64,000 nt of DNA from assembly GCA_029204225.1 (NCBI GenBank), contig CM055098.1, positions 19,561,303 through 19,625,302 on the forward strand, given 5' to 3'. The notes under the pieces are model-generated. The model had not been told where the DNA came from. It searched no databases and saw nothing but the letters and a program-made list of their open reading frames with translations. Of the stretch, positions 34,280 to 47,700 are shown piece by piece. The position numbers and the translations under genes were made by a program. The first letter of the stretch is position 1. Every line of letters starts with the position of its first letter. Source of the DNA: Diphasiastrum complanatum. Its lineage: Eukaryota > Streptophyta > Lycopodiopsida > Lycopodiales > Lycopodiaceae.

Positions 34280-37200
34280 CAAAAGAAATCAAAACTTAGT
34301 AGGAGAATGGTTAGAACGAGAAAGATAAAATGGCAAGATTTTTTGCCATGTTATGAGTTTCTGGTGCTACCACCGTCCACAACTAGTGTGGTTAACTTGT
34401 TTTTCAAATCATATTTGACAGGCAATAATCAGGTTGAATGAAACAAACACACCGCCAACGCATGTTGCCAAGAAGCTTTTATTCATTTGTTTTTGATAGA
34501 ATTTGGTTGCACCATATCACTAATGGGGGGGGGGGGGGGATTTTGGGTTGAGCACTCTGAATTTTTTTGAAAGATTTAAATGGTAAATTATATAGCAACA
34601 ATTACTTTTACTTCTTGATGTTCTACGTGCTTATTGAAATTTCATGTATTAGTCTTTTGAATTACATGCTTTAGTTTGATTTTAAAAGAATGAAAAAGTA
34701 TTATCTTCATATTGTACTTTTTCTTTGATTGTGATCCATTCTATAATTAAAAAAACCTAAAACTGTAAAAAACATTGAGACATGTAAAAAAGAGAGAAAA
34801 GAAATATTTGGAAGGTAGTATATCTACACTCGCACTCTCTAATCTCTCTATAAAAGAGAGGTACCTCATGCTCCCTCAAGCCCCAAAGATGGGTGAATGC
34901 TTAGTAGATGCCAAGTTTTGCAGTATTTTTAGCATTTTGGTAATTTTGGCCATCATTTCATTTCCATGCTATCTCTTGGATTCCTTTATCCTTATATTTG
35001 CTAGCAATACATGTCTACATCTAATTGTCAATTGTATTTATGCTCTTGTCAATCACTTTGGATGAATTTTGAGAGTGAACTCCTTATTGTTTCATTGCAC
35101 CTACATTTCAAACCAAGATTGCATTTTTAAATGGAGCCACAAAGTCAATGCCTTAGCAAAATTATCCCAAGCCTACCTGCCTTATTGAAGACCTATGAGC
35201 TAGTGAGAGATTCGACTCCTACATGACTTTATACTTTATGTTAATGACTACAATGTTGAAATTGAGATTTGATGACACAAGTTCTACCTACATGACTCAC
35301 ATAGCTTAATCCTTTATGTTAATGACTACAATGTTGAAATTGAGATTTGATGACACAAGGTCTACCTACATGGCTCTATGCTATATCTGAACGTGAATAA
35401 TAAGAACGTTGAGATTTACATTTAGGATTGACCATCATGCAATTTTGACATGATATCAAAAAGTTTGACTAGATACCTTCACAAAAGGTAATGCGTGTAT
35501 GACATTTGGTCTTGAAATTTTCAAAGTTTGTGAAGAATATATACATTCTTTGCATACTTTTAGTCATTCCACTTGCAAGTGTAAGAGACTTAACTTTCTT
35601 ATCATGTGGACTAGTCCGTATTTATACGTGGACTAGTCAGCATTTATACACCAAGACTTGACTTTCTTATCATGTGGACTAGTCAGTATTTATACACCAA
35701 GACTTGGATTGAACTTTTCAAGATGCTAATCACAACGACTCTTGAAATTTTTTTGCCCTTTGATCTTGACATTTGCATTATGTTAGATAAATTTAACTTA
35801 TGCTTTGACTAGCAAAACACAAGTAATAAAGTGGCTCATGCATGGTGCAACGATGGAACTTCTTTGATTGGGTTTTGCACATCTAGGTTCACGTCCATAC
35901 ACAAGCTTGGTCACATACCTAGATCAAAGGTCTAGATAAAAAGATACGCCTATCAAATATTAACATTAAATGCTACTACTAAATGTGAAGCATTGAACTT
36001 TGCAAAAAGTGAGCTTCTTGAAAAATAATTAAACTCAATAAATGCAAGTAGCATAGGAACCAAAATCTATAGGGTGATTTCATTTGAAGAATGACAACAA
36101 CTCCAATGTCAAGAACACTTGTCATGCATATCTCTCTTGATATTGGGGAGTTACAAAAAGTAATGACAGTTTCCTTTCAAACTAGGTCACATGCTTTCTC
36201 TTGATCATCCTTGAGAGAATCTCTCCACATCTCATCTCTTCTTTAATGGAGGGAGATTTTTTCACATTTCATCTCCTCTTGATTGGTTGAAAATAAAATA
36301 TTGCACTTATAATTATCCCACTGAAATTAAGTTGCCACTTGTGACTAGACTTGCCCCTCAATTTGACATGAATGTATTCAAGTAAATAAATAAATAAAGC
36401 CAAGATGAGTATGCCCTTACATGGCAAAGGTCTCTCCGACATCATGTGCCACATTGTGATAACTTAAGCTTAATCTAAAGGGGGTTAAGGCCTTTCTTTC
36501 ACCTTTGGACCTTTGGACCAGCCCCATGACTCCATTGTTCTCATTGAGGTACTTATTGGGCTTGTGAGTCTTATACAGCCGAAGGCTCAATTAACCTCAA
36601 TTAGAATAATATGGGATGCAACTCCAAGGGTATTAAAGGTTGAATGCTAGTAGTGTCCATATTTTAAATCAAGAACTAGGAGTGGTTTCAAACTACATTG
36701 TTGGTCCCAAATTTAAAATGGAGTCCTCATTGGTCTAAGGAGAAAAAATGGGCCTTCCCCCTTTCAAACTTAGCTTGGCATTGTCACCATGTAACAGATG
36801 AAAGGTGGCATGGGAGCCATGCCATGTAAGGGCAACTTAGACCCCCTTTTTGGGCTTGGGAACATTGCCCGACAAGTTAAGTTGCCAGGAACAACTTAAC
36901 AAAAATGAACCAATTAGATCGTAGGGGATCAAATTGGCCAATGAAATTGTAGACCTTCATTTGCAAGTCTAAAAGGGAGGTGGTTCATTTTCAGTCAACT
37001 CACTTGCCACAATTCAAAACTATGGGTGGCAAGTCGAAGGGCCAGGCAAAAGGACTCGCCCCTAGTCTGAAATCACCCTAAATTGACATTGGTCATTATT
37101 GAGACCCTTCCCAAACCAAAGTCCACATTAGGATAAAGAACTAAGGAAAATCATAGTGAGGTAAGCAATTCAGGGTTGAACTGGAAAATAAGACCACATG

Positions 37201-37308
37201 AATTGTTCACAAACTGAAAGAATAGAGCTACATCCAATGCAATGAATTCTTGGTTTTGAAGTGAATTCATCTATCCAGCATTCCATGAGAAATGTTTCCA
37301 TAAAAAAG
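34280..37308 (+). repeat. Dispersed ~3-kb repeat, copy 2, inserted in gypsy gag
   Basis: Second copy of the 8850-11180 repeat, in the same orientation, here about 3.0 kb. It interrupts the gag of a minus-strand gypsy element, and the gag sequence at the edges (about 75 bp) is present on both sides. Compared with copy 1 it has extra sequence near 34410-34460 and 34540-35040, a 78-bp tandem duplication (35237-35392) and a three-fold short tandem repeat (about 35605-35706). There is a G15 run at 34525-34539. No transposase or reverse transcriptase is recognisable, and the termini are not inverted repeats. Confidence 0.7.
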
Positions 37309-37929
37309 TTTTCATTCCCCGTGTGGTTGCCAGTGCAGTGTGGACACCAAGTGGACTCTCTTCTAGGATATGCGTGGGTGGGTCCTGGTTGCAAGCCTTT
37401 CAGCTTTTGATCAACGACCATGGTAAGGTCAATGGAGAACTTTCTGAACTCTGATTGCTCTATGTGTGCAACTTCTCTATGACGGATATGATCACGTCAG
37501 TACTATTGACCAAGGACTCGTTCTTCCTGTCCACGCAGATACGTCCTAGTTGCAAGAAACAATCGAAAAAAAAAAAAAAAAAAACAAGTAGTCTTGAAGC
37601 AAGTGACGAATTCGGCTTGCAAGATATTCCAATCATCGCATTTGTTCTACTCCAGATTGAAGTACTAATCTTTGGCACAAGTTGAAATATCTTAACAGCT
37701 CTTGCGGGCTGTCGTCTTCATAGGCTCTATGCACCTAGGTGTAGATATGTAAGAATTGTCGCAATTCTTGGGAGGTCAACCTTGAGAGGTCGACCTTGGA
37801 GAAGTTACTCACGGCATGTGGTACGAGCGGCCTAGGATTATCCATCACAGGTGGATCTACGTCAATGTTTTCATGGGGTATTTCGATTGGTACGATAACA
37901 AATTCCTCAAGATCTAGAGGAAGGATCAT
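37309..37929 (-). pseudogene. Ty3/gypsy gag fragment, N-terminal part
   Basis: Start of the gag of the 28965-37929 element. A GTG- or ATG-type start lies near 37929 (MILPLDLEEFVIVPIEIPHE), followed by SRLTSQELRQFLHIYT, a capsid-like helical stretch YEDDSPQELLRYFNLCQRLV (about 37650-37710), a poly(A) run of 19 (37566-37584) that disrupts the frame, and at the end HAYPRRESTWCPHC, which recurs at 34201-34279. Stops are present. The leader and LTR to the right were not recognised. Confidence 0.65.
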
Positions 37930-38950
37930 ATTATATAGATATACTAGAGTACGTAGAAAGCTTGCATAATACTATAGAATTGACTTGATCACATAAAACC
38001 AAAAAATTTCAATATAAGGTGCCTTATACAAAATAGGAATATCTGAACATCTAACAAGATCTTTAGAGAAGCTTGAGATTGACAAAGTAATCAAGGCTTC
38101 ACATGAAGATGTTGGAGTTCACTCTGTAATGAGAAATAGAATAAGAAAAATTAGATATGTTTAATACTAGTGGTTAACCATATTTAAGGATGTCAATTCA
38201 GACACGTGATAGTCAAGTGATTAGTAGACTTAGACAGAAGAACCACTTGTTCATGCATGATTCTTTGGATAGTACCAAGATTGCTACTACCCTAATGTTT
38301 TTGCACAACAAGGTGTATACATGGGGCAAGATTTTAAAAAGAGAGATAATATGCCTACCACAAGAGATGCTTTCCATTATGCTCTAAAGGAGACATTTCT
38401 ACCAATCCTTCACAATGTTGAGCACTATTGTCAGTTTGCTACTATTCAAATGGGGCATAGATTGCTAAATGTCTATATATTTGATTTATTTTTTAACATG
38501 ATTTGACACTTTTCAATTAACATTTAATTATGGGCTTTTTAAAGATTTCCAACATAAAGTATGACACAACCAACCACAGAGTCTCAAGGATGCATTTCGC
38601 TTTGCAAAAATCCTCAATCACATCCATTTTGGTGCTTGTAAGGAGCAAAATACATCCAACGTCAAGTAAAAAGACAATTTTTTGTTTCAAAGAGTAGGGC
38701 AAGGACAACACGAACATCAATTCCCAAAGTAGAAAAAGACACATCAAGCTAGACCACAAGTTTTTTTTTTGGAAAAGGGGCTTTTGATTTCTTGAAAAAA
38801 CATAAAAATGGAAGGTGGCCCAAATAGATTAAGGTGCCAAGCAATTTTAGTATTGTCATATTGATTTGTCCTTAATGTATGATTCAGTTTGTGACTTTTG
38901 TTGTTTTAAGATTTCTTTTTTGGGCTTCCATGATCTCATTTGGATAAATG
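37930..38950. other. No gene recognised
   Basis: A+T-rich sequence with only short open frames of no recognisable homology. It may include the leader of the gypsy element to the left and the decayed gag of the gypsy element to the right. Confidence 0.4.
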
Positions 38951-38954
38951 GTTT

Positions 38955-40390
38955 GTAGGATGCCAAGTCGTGAATGTACTCTTTGATGATGGTTCTACAC
39001 ATAATTTTGTTAATTTGAAATTGGTGCAGACTTTAGGTGGCCATCACACCAAGTAGTTACCATTATGTGGTGAAAATGGCGATATGAGAGGATTCTTAAG
39101 TTTGGGGCCGGATTGTTTCTGAACTAATACTAAGAATAAAAAATTATATCGAACCTCTTAATTTCCATGTTACTAATATATATAAAGTAGATATAATTTT
39201 GGCTAAGGAGTGGTATTATTCCAAGAATGAGTTTTTGGAAATGGATTATGTTACACATAGCATAATTCTGTTTTTCACAATGGCTCATTGATTAAACCAT
39301 AGATGATGTTGATATGCCTAATGCTTCACTTGTATCTAATTTGGAAGTTAAAGAATGTTCAAGAGATTATGAGTATACTGTTTATTTGTGCTATGTGAAA
39401 GATGTACCTTTTTTTTTTTATATAGATGATCATAGAATTTTGTTGTAGGTGCCTTTGGATTCATCTCTTAATAACCCCTTAGTCAAGGACTAGAGTGTTT
39501 AGGATGCTTAGGCATGACTTTATTGATGTTTTCCTTGAGTGAAAATTTGGAGGTCTACCTCCCTCTAAAGTGTAGACGATTAGATAGAGTTGTTTTTTTT
39601 ATAGTGCCCTTGTATCATTGTCTCTATACAAGATTAGCGTGAAGGAAGAGGACTAGATTTTTAGGAAATTGTAGGAGTATCTTAAGATGATAACATTTGT
39701 CCTAGTAAGTTCCCTTGAGGAGCACTAGTCCTTTTGTTTGGTTAGCCAAAAAATGGATGCACTTGCCCTCATTGACCATGAAAAGTTGAACAAAATGACC
39801 ATCAAAAACACATATCCCTCACATAGTATGGATAATCTAATAGATCGATTAAATGGAACAAAGTTTCTCTCTAATGTTGAACTTAGATCAAGGTACCATC
39901 AAATGGCTATATGTCAAAAGGAAATTCTAGATCTCGTGATGATCTTCGGGTGAAGAATCTCAAGAAATCTCAAAACGATAAGATGTGAAATGATTATTCC
40001 ATAAGGGGGTTGGCTTACTTTTTCAAAAGGAAAAGGGATGTGTGTCAGATAGGAAGGACCTTAGAGCCCAAACCTTGCAAGAATTTTCCACCTTGCCTGG
40101 ATCATCTTGGCATACAAAGGATGCTTGAACTTTGTTTGGCCAAAAATGAAAGTTCATGTCAAGGCATACAGTTGTGGACAATGCTTTTTCAATAAAGCAA
40201 AAAACTTGACATGATAACTAATATGGCACAATTTAAACCGACTAAATCTAGAATGAGCCCAACTTTTTGTTGAAAATTTGTTTAAATTGTATGCTTGCCA
40301 AATGATATTGTTAGTGATTGAGATATTGAAATTTCACAATTCTAGCTTAACCACTTTGTTAAAATTCCACTTGTAAGTGATGATGTGGCA
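38955..40390 (+). pseudogene. Ty3/gypsy protease-RT-integrase remnant
   Basis: Heavily decayed plus-strand element. The retropepsin active site DDGSTHNFVNLKLVQTL lies at about 38985-39030. The RT start lies at 39770-39940 (NKMTIKNTYPSHSMDNLIDR, then RSRYHQMAICQKE). An integrase-like part lies at about 40070-40380 (LFVENLFKLYACQM, matching the ...FKLHGLP... region of plant gypsy integrases). The rest of RT, RNase H and the LTRs are missing or unrecognisable. Confidence 0.72.
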
Positions 40391-41615
40391 CATGCCACAT
40401 GTATAGATGCTTAGCCCTATGTGTAATCATGTAAACTCCTCACACGAGATCTATTGGCATCTTTACTAATGAGTACAAAATGTATATTAGCATTGTAGAG
40501 AAAATGTATGTTAGAAGATTCCTAAGAAGATTCTTCTAACAAATTCCAGCCATAATAAGCGTACGAAGGATATTCGGAAGTGGAATCGAGCCACCAAACT
40601 ACAATGGAGAGTATCGACAAGTCGTCAATAAAGTTGCTCCGGAATGTAATTATACCGGGAGTGCCAATGGCAAAGAAGTCGACAAGTTAAGGACCGGCCA
40701 ATGAGCGAAAACAAAGCTCAACGCATTACAATCATATTTTACGATGATGGGAATACTTAATAAATGTGAGTGGTGCAAAAATAATTAACTAGATTTACAA
40801 TGATTCCAATCCAGAACTAAATAAAGTTACAGCTTCAAAAAATCAAGGGAAGCATACTCTGATGCAGCAGTGAAACATTGAACCAAAACAACCCATGAAA
40901 AATAGATCAAAGATTGAAAGCGAGTAGTTTCAAAGAACACTACCACCACCAAAGGAGAAAAAAGGGTTGTCCCACCCAGGATCTTTGCCATGGTAATACT
41001 TAGAATACCGAATGCAGGATAACAAACATATGGGTGCAAACGAATGTAGGGTTGAAATATATAAGTTTCAGACCAAAATACAAGTCAAATTAATGATAAA
41101 TTTATGGAAAGGAAATTTCTCTAGTGGTATTGGTCAATAAACCATCCTAAGCTTAAGTTTTTAAGTGCATACAAAATGATCATGGAATTTTCGTGCCGTA
41201 TTAGTGTACAAAGAAAGTCATATCACATTGTATGCTGAAATTTCACCTCTTGTTTAGTCAACTGAAAAGTTCAAAACGCACTTATATAGCAGCACTGTTG
41301 CTGCAAGAGTGGTTTTCTTTGAAGACCACATAGCTGAATCTCTTATGTTACTACCAGGTCATTCATAGGCAGACCTGAATCGATCACAACCAATTTCCAA
41401 AAATAAGTTTAACTTCCAAATAACATTCATAGGACGTATCTGATAAGAAGACTTCACGGTAGACATAACATGCATTAAGTTTTGCTACCCTTATCATTGC
41501 GAAATTCCATGTTAACATCCTATTAAGATAGTACAATTTAGTTTCATCTTTGTAACAAGATCACATTTCTAGCTATTTCTTCATTCACATCAAGGGGATA
41601 CAATTAGCTTAATAT
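40391..41615. other. No gene recognised; 3' flank of the BRCT-RING-PHD gene
   Basis: No domain or transposon boundary recognised. The part next to 41615 is probably the 3' untranslated region of the minus-strand BRCT-RING-PHD gene; a further terminal exon cannot be excluded. Confidence 0.4.
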
Positions 41616-41739
41616 CTAGCTATCTAAAAAAAGGCATTGGCTTACTGGGTCTGGAATTGCCACCAAAAGTTCCTTCACCCAAGCATATGGACAAGGTGTC
41701 CATAGGTTCTGAAGTTTCCATTCCTTTGTTTCATATAGA
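41616..41739 (-). CDS. BRCT-RING-PHD gene, exon 9 (tentative last exon)
   Basis: Acceptor CTTGCAG|TCTATATG gives phase 2 continuity (AG|T) and an open 40-codon tail ([20 protein letters not shown]) ending in TAG at 41616-41618. The phase and stop fit, but a good donor (CCA|GTAAGC) lies inside this segment, so the gene could instead splice to a further exon below 41616. Homology gives no support in the tail. Confidence 0.45.
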
Positions 41740-44700
41740 CTGCAAGTCTGTCTGCTATCTGCATTTACTCAAAGGAGCCATGGATTAGTAAGGATGCCTA
41801 ATCAGCTTGCTATCAACGCTCCTTTTCACCAGTAAGATCAAAAGGAAGACAAACCTAAGACTTCGCGTACATCGAGCACAAAACCAAGGGACACCAGATG
41901 CTGCTGGCCAAGGTGGATCCAAACAAAATGTGTGAGCAGCTCGTTCACCACACCCATTGCACACCAGCAGAAGCTCTTCTGTATCTCTGCTTTGGCACAG
42001 AATACATGAAAGCTGCTGCATCATAACAGAAAGTAAGCATATTAGCCCTTCTGGCAAAGAGTTATCAATGCTACTTTTCTCAGTGCACATATATTTTTCA
42101 ATCTCCAAAACTTTTCATAGCAGCATAGCCAGTTACTCTATTCTTCATCCATCAAAGGTCGAATTGATACATTGTCGACAAGACCTCTTCAAACTTGCCA
42201 AACCCTAAATCAGCATGTATATTTATGAGACCTCCTGTTGGAGTAGATTGAGCACTGCTGCTTGTTTCTTGACCATGACGACCGTTTCTGAAATTTCCTT
42301 GGAAGTGGCGATAAAAGCAGCTCCATTGTCAGTTGCTTTCTCCAGAACTGCCCTTTTCATGATAAAATCAAAGGGAGACTTACACAGGGGGCAGCTCGGT
42401 GCTTTGGATTGCTGTGTCATGAAGAAACAAATAGCCAGAAAGTTCATTTCCATTTAACAATAACAATTAAAAGATGGTAATTACACAAAGACATAATAAA
42501 CTCAATCACACTGTCTAAAGTTAAATACATGCTAAAGCTACTTGCAAGGTATACAAGATATGATGTGGTACCGATTTATAAGCCCATCTTCTGATACATG
42601 GAAAGCAGAATTTATGGCCACATGTCAACAGCCCTTCTTCAGAACATTCAGATTGGTCTTGACATATCACACACGTGACCTCAGCAGCAGGAGTTGGAGA
42701 GACATAAGAATTAGTCCCCAAAAGATCTGAAGCCTGTTCTTCCAATTCTAGATGTGGTGCTGTACCACAGTTGTCTGGGTTCCGTGGATTTCCGTTGCAA
42801 TTAAGAATCTCCCTGTGCAAAGATCGACTTTCATGAGAACTGCTAGAAGGCTGTTGTTTAAGTTTGCACTTTTCTGACGATCTTTGCAAATAAGAGCTTT
42901 GATTTCTAGTAAGGAGCTGGCGCTTGCCTCTTTTAAGTAGCAGCTGCTCGTACAATCCTAGTTTTGGAGAGGCGTCATTGCTATTGTTACGCTTTGAACA
43001 AGATGGCTCGGTACCAGCATTCGTATCAATAGAGTGCTGAAAGAAAAATTTACCAATAAGGGGTATTCAGGAAACATTTGCTTTCAAATGTATAAGGCAA
43101 ATCCATAATAATCAAATTCATGTGCCTAAAAATCTGCTCATCGTCTAGGAAGTCCTACACTAAAGCACTGAGTACTTTCCAATATCAAGATTAAAATGCA
43201 CTCTTATTGGCTGCTAAGTTAACATGAAAGAGATATTCTGGGGCACCTGTAAATTTTCCTATAAAGCAAAATTTATCAAAAGATTAAAACTTTACCTTAA
43301 TGGGGTTCTTGAGGAGCTCTTTTTCCATTTGTTTAAAGCATCCAAGCATCAAACTTTGCTGTTGGCATCTTGCAGACTTGCTTTCATCATAATGGTTAGA
43401 CCATGTTCCCACAAGCCTCCTTTCATTTGTGACAATCACATCCTTCTCCAACCGATGAATTTCATCTGTCTCAAAATAGTTGTGTTCCCCATGTCCTACA
43501 CTGGGCTCTTGGGGTATGTTCCTTACTGCCTCCTCAAATATTGCAAAGACTTGCGGATTATTTTCAAATTTTTCATAAGGTTCAGATCCTGCAATTTATT
43601 TACAGCAAAGTCATTCATCACCTGCATTATAAAGGTTCATTCATCACCTGCATATCTAAAGGTTCATTCATCACCTGCATTCTCTGTGGCTTCAAATTTC
43701 TGCTCACAACCATCTGCTGGTTCTGGAAGGGCATGTCCTATCGTCTTAGAATGTACTTGCAGTGTTGCCAAATGTTGCTCCACCTGACTCACCAATGACT
43801 CGCTTGATTTTAAAGGACAGGCATCTCCCTTTTCCTCCCAGTTTACATGTCCTACAATTTCGCCACTGCACATGTGGCATGGTTAAGTAATTGAAATCCT
43901 TCAGAATCAAAATCACAACCCTAACTTGTTCAACTTCTAAAACTTTGCCAACAAGCTCTTTAACTAGCCCAGGGAGCTTATAACCATTTTACTGTAACTC
44001 CTATCATAAGTGACAACTTCACCCCTTCGAACATCACATGCATGCACCCTCCGAAGAAGTATTTCCACAAATTGCAGTTCGAACCGTTGACTTGGATTAA
44101 ATCTGCCCAGACAACTGAAAAAACATATAGTGAAATAAATTATTATATTTTTTCAGTTGTAAAAAATATATAATAGTAAAATAAATGATTATATATTTTT
44201 TACAGCTGAAAAAATATTATTATGATTTTTTTCAGTTGTAAAACATATGTAATAACCATAGAATTAATGAACCGTGGACGGTTCACCACAGTTCTGAGAA
44301 CCGTACGGTTCTCGAATTTTTTTTGCCAGAACCGTGGTGAACCGTGTAGTTAATAATTAATTAGTTGATTTTTTATTTTTTTTTAGTTCATTGAAATTCG
44401 TTTCATAGATCAATGTTTCGAGGGCTCGTTTCATACGTCGTTTCAAAACGCGTTTGAAACGACTGGTTCTGGTTCGAAACGGGATTTTTTTTTAGGGTTT
44501 TTTTTTTTTGAATGTGTTTTTGAGGGTTTGCACATGTCATAGACAGTCCGGTAACAAGTAGATACATCCAATTTCATGAGAATGCTCTAGAGGATACAAT
44601 TCCAGAGGAGAAGCTGTAGTATCAAGATTCAGTATGTGGTCACTGCCAACTGGTCACGACTCAATGCTCACTTGACACTTTCCTCAGTCAATTATTGTTG

Positions 44701-47700
44701 TCACCATTCATCATATATATTACAGTCTCAATTTCCAAACATCCAGGAACTTCCAAAAATTGTAAAGTTTGTAGTACTTAGAAGTTACTAGTTAGTACTT
44801 ACAAGTTTGAAGTTACAACTTACAACTTACAGATTACAAATTACAATGCACTGACCACTAACTTGGAAGTAACTTCAAGTTGGTAGTGGTAAGTTCTAAC
44901 TTATAAGTAGTAAGTAGTAAGTTCTAACTAGTATCAAGTGACTACTAACAATTTTGAATTTACAGACTTCAGTGAATAACAAATTACAATTTACAATTCA
45001 AGAGTCAAAAGTTTAAACTTTAAAGTTTAACGTAAACTGTAAAAGCAATGATGCTAAGCGTGGCCTCGGCCCTCAAGGCTCAGATGAGGACCCATGAGTC
45101 TGAAGTCAACTGTCATATGTAAACAGTAATATGTATAACTACTATGCCAGAGCCCTCAGCCTAGTGTATGCCACTAATAACTATCATCTATGATCTATGC
45201 TGAGCAGTGAGTAGTGAGCAGTGAGTGCCCCCCTCCCCCAATGCCCATCCAGGCTCTAGCCTCTAGCTGCCCGCCTCGGACGCTGTCGTCGTGGAGGCAC
45301 TTGCATGTCCTCAGGCTCAATGTCATCCTCCAAATCATCAGAGTCACCCTCATCCGATCCCTCACCCTCAGTGGCGGATTCCTCATCTGAGTCAGAGCTA
45401 GAGGGACTCTCAGAGGTGTCTGAGACTGCTGCATGGCCCGAGCCCTCTCCTGCGCTCCTGGTCCTGCATGCTGCAGCTTGAGTGGTAGGCCCTATTACTT
45501 TTAAGTTTTACTTACAATTTACAAATTACAAATTAGTAATTACAATTTACAATCTAATAATCTACTATATAGTATTTCAATTTTCTACAAAATTTCAAAT
45601 TACTAAAAGCCTACTAATGTAACGCAGTGAATCATGGAATTGGGCATCGAAATCAACGTGCAGCTGCTAAGGTCTCCCGATGGAGTAGAGCATAGACATC
45701 CACCTCCTATTGTGATCTTGGTGGCAAGTCCGGAACCTTTGCCACATCGATATCGGGATTAACCTACAAAAATTGAAATTAAACCAAGATTTCGATTCTC
45801 AATAGTAAGTACTGGTAAACAATTTTACAAAAATAGCAAATTTGAAATGTAAATGTTGAAAGTTGAAACTTGAAGCCTGAAGGTTCTAACTTCTTAGTGT
45901 AGAGTCTAGACTTTACTATCTAGACAAATCATGATTCATGGTACATAGTAGACTCTATAGAATTCAGATTAATGATTTAATCATGAATCATGATTCATTA
46001 CCAGTATGGGCTCCCCAGTCTCTCTCAGCTTCTTCACAAGCCGTAGGTTGGCATACACATACACCAACCTCTCCAGCTGCGCAGTAGAAAGTCTGCTCCT
46101 CCTCTCACATGCAACTGCTGCGCAATCTTGTGAGAGGACGCGGATGACAAGTTTCTGCAACTTGGGAACATCATTCCCATACTTCATCCACCATGAAACA
46201 GGGCACAATTGCCCTTCCCTCAGCATGGCAGTTGTGCGACCGAAATCGAGGCGCTCGGTCCAAAACATTCAACATTCATCACTTGTAATAGATCCTAACA
46301 CCACAGTAGGGCAAACACTAACTGATCCACCCAACCTTGCCTACTCCCTGATATAGAGTAAGGCCCCTCCTAGCCCAGTGTGAGGACTGGTAGCATGCAA
46401 CTGCCAAGTGTCGGCCACGTGTCACTGACATGGCCGACTGCATGTCAGGACCCAACTGGGAGCCCTATCCTGCTGACAAGGTAACTAGACTGTGTTAGGC
46501 CAGCCATGGCTATGGACCATGATGGGGCACACCACTCACACTGTCATGCCCTGTTGGTCATGTACGCTAGACACGACCCTGACTGTGGTATCTGACCCAT
46601 CTGTGTTCTCTAGGGTTCGGCACTGGTCACGAGCTCGTAACACTCCCTGCCCCTAAAGAATCATCTTGGTCCTCTAAGACAAAGTCTGGAAAAATCTTAC
46701 GAAGGACGCTGCCTCTTTCCCAAGTGGCATTCTCAACAGGCTGATCATTCCACTTAACCAGATATTCTCCGTATAGAGTATGACGAGTCTGCGTCTTTCT
46801 ACTATCAAGAATCTCCTCTGGTTCATGTGGAGGTTGCTAAGGATCCAATGGGAGAACTAGAACAATGTCCCCTACCAAATTTTCTGATCTAGCAAAGGCT
46901 TTTCGTAACTGACTTACATGAAAGACTGGAAAAACCTTACTACTGTGTGGGAGTTCTAGTTCATAGGTGACCTCGCCTAGTCTCCTACTGATGGTAAAGG
47001 GACCACAATACCTAGGAGACAACTTAGCACACACTCCTGATTTGAGGGTTTTAGAGTCGACTGGGACTCTCAAGTAGACTTTCTCACCAATGGAGAACTG
47101 CACATCCCGTCTGTGTGGATCTGCATAATGCCTGGCTCGATCCTAGGATTGCCTAATGCTACGCTTAGCATGTTCTATCATCTAGTTTAGGTCCTCTAAA
47201 AGTTTCTAGCTGCTTCAACTTTTTCTTGTTTAAACACTATAGTTGTGGGTGAGCGTGGCTGAAAACCATACATCAGCATAAATGGGCTGTATCCCGTAGC
47301 TGAATGTTTGGTACTATTATAAGCAAAATCTAATATCGAGAGATACTCCTCCCAATTAGTCTGCTTCTTGCTAACGTATGCACGAAGCTTATCCTCCAAC
47401 ACCTGATTTACCCTCTCTGTTTGACCGTCCGTCTATGGATGGTCGATGGTACTCATATTAAGTTTAGTATGGAGATGATGAAATACTACCCTCCAAAAAT
47501 TTCCAGTAAACTTACTGTCCCGATCGCTGACTATGCCGGAAGGTAGACCGTACAATTTAAATAGCTCGTCTACAAACAACCTCCCTAACTCTGGAGCTCT
47601 AACGGTTGTTTTGGTCGGAATAAAATGAGCCATTTTGGTCAGACGGTCAACTGTGACCCATATAGCGTCATTACCCTTTTGGGTTTTAGGCAGGCCTACT

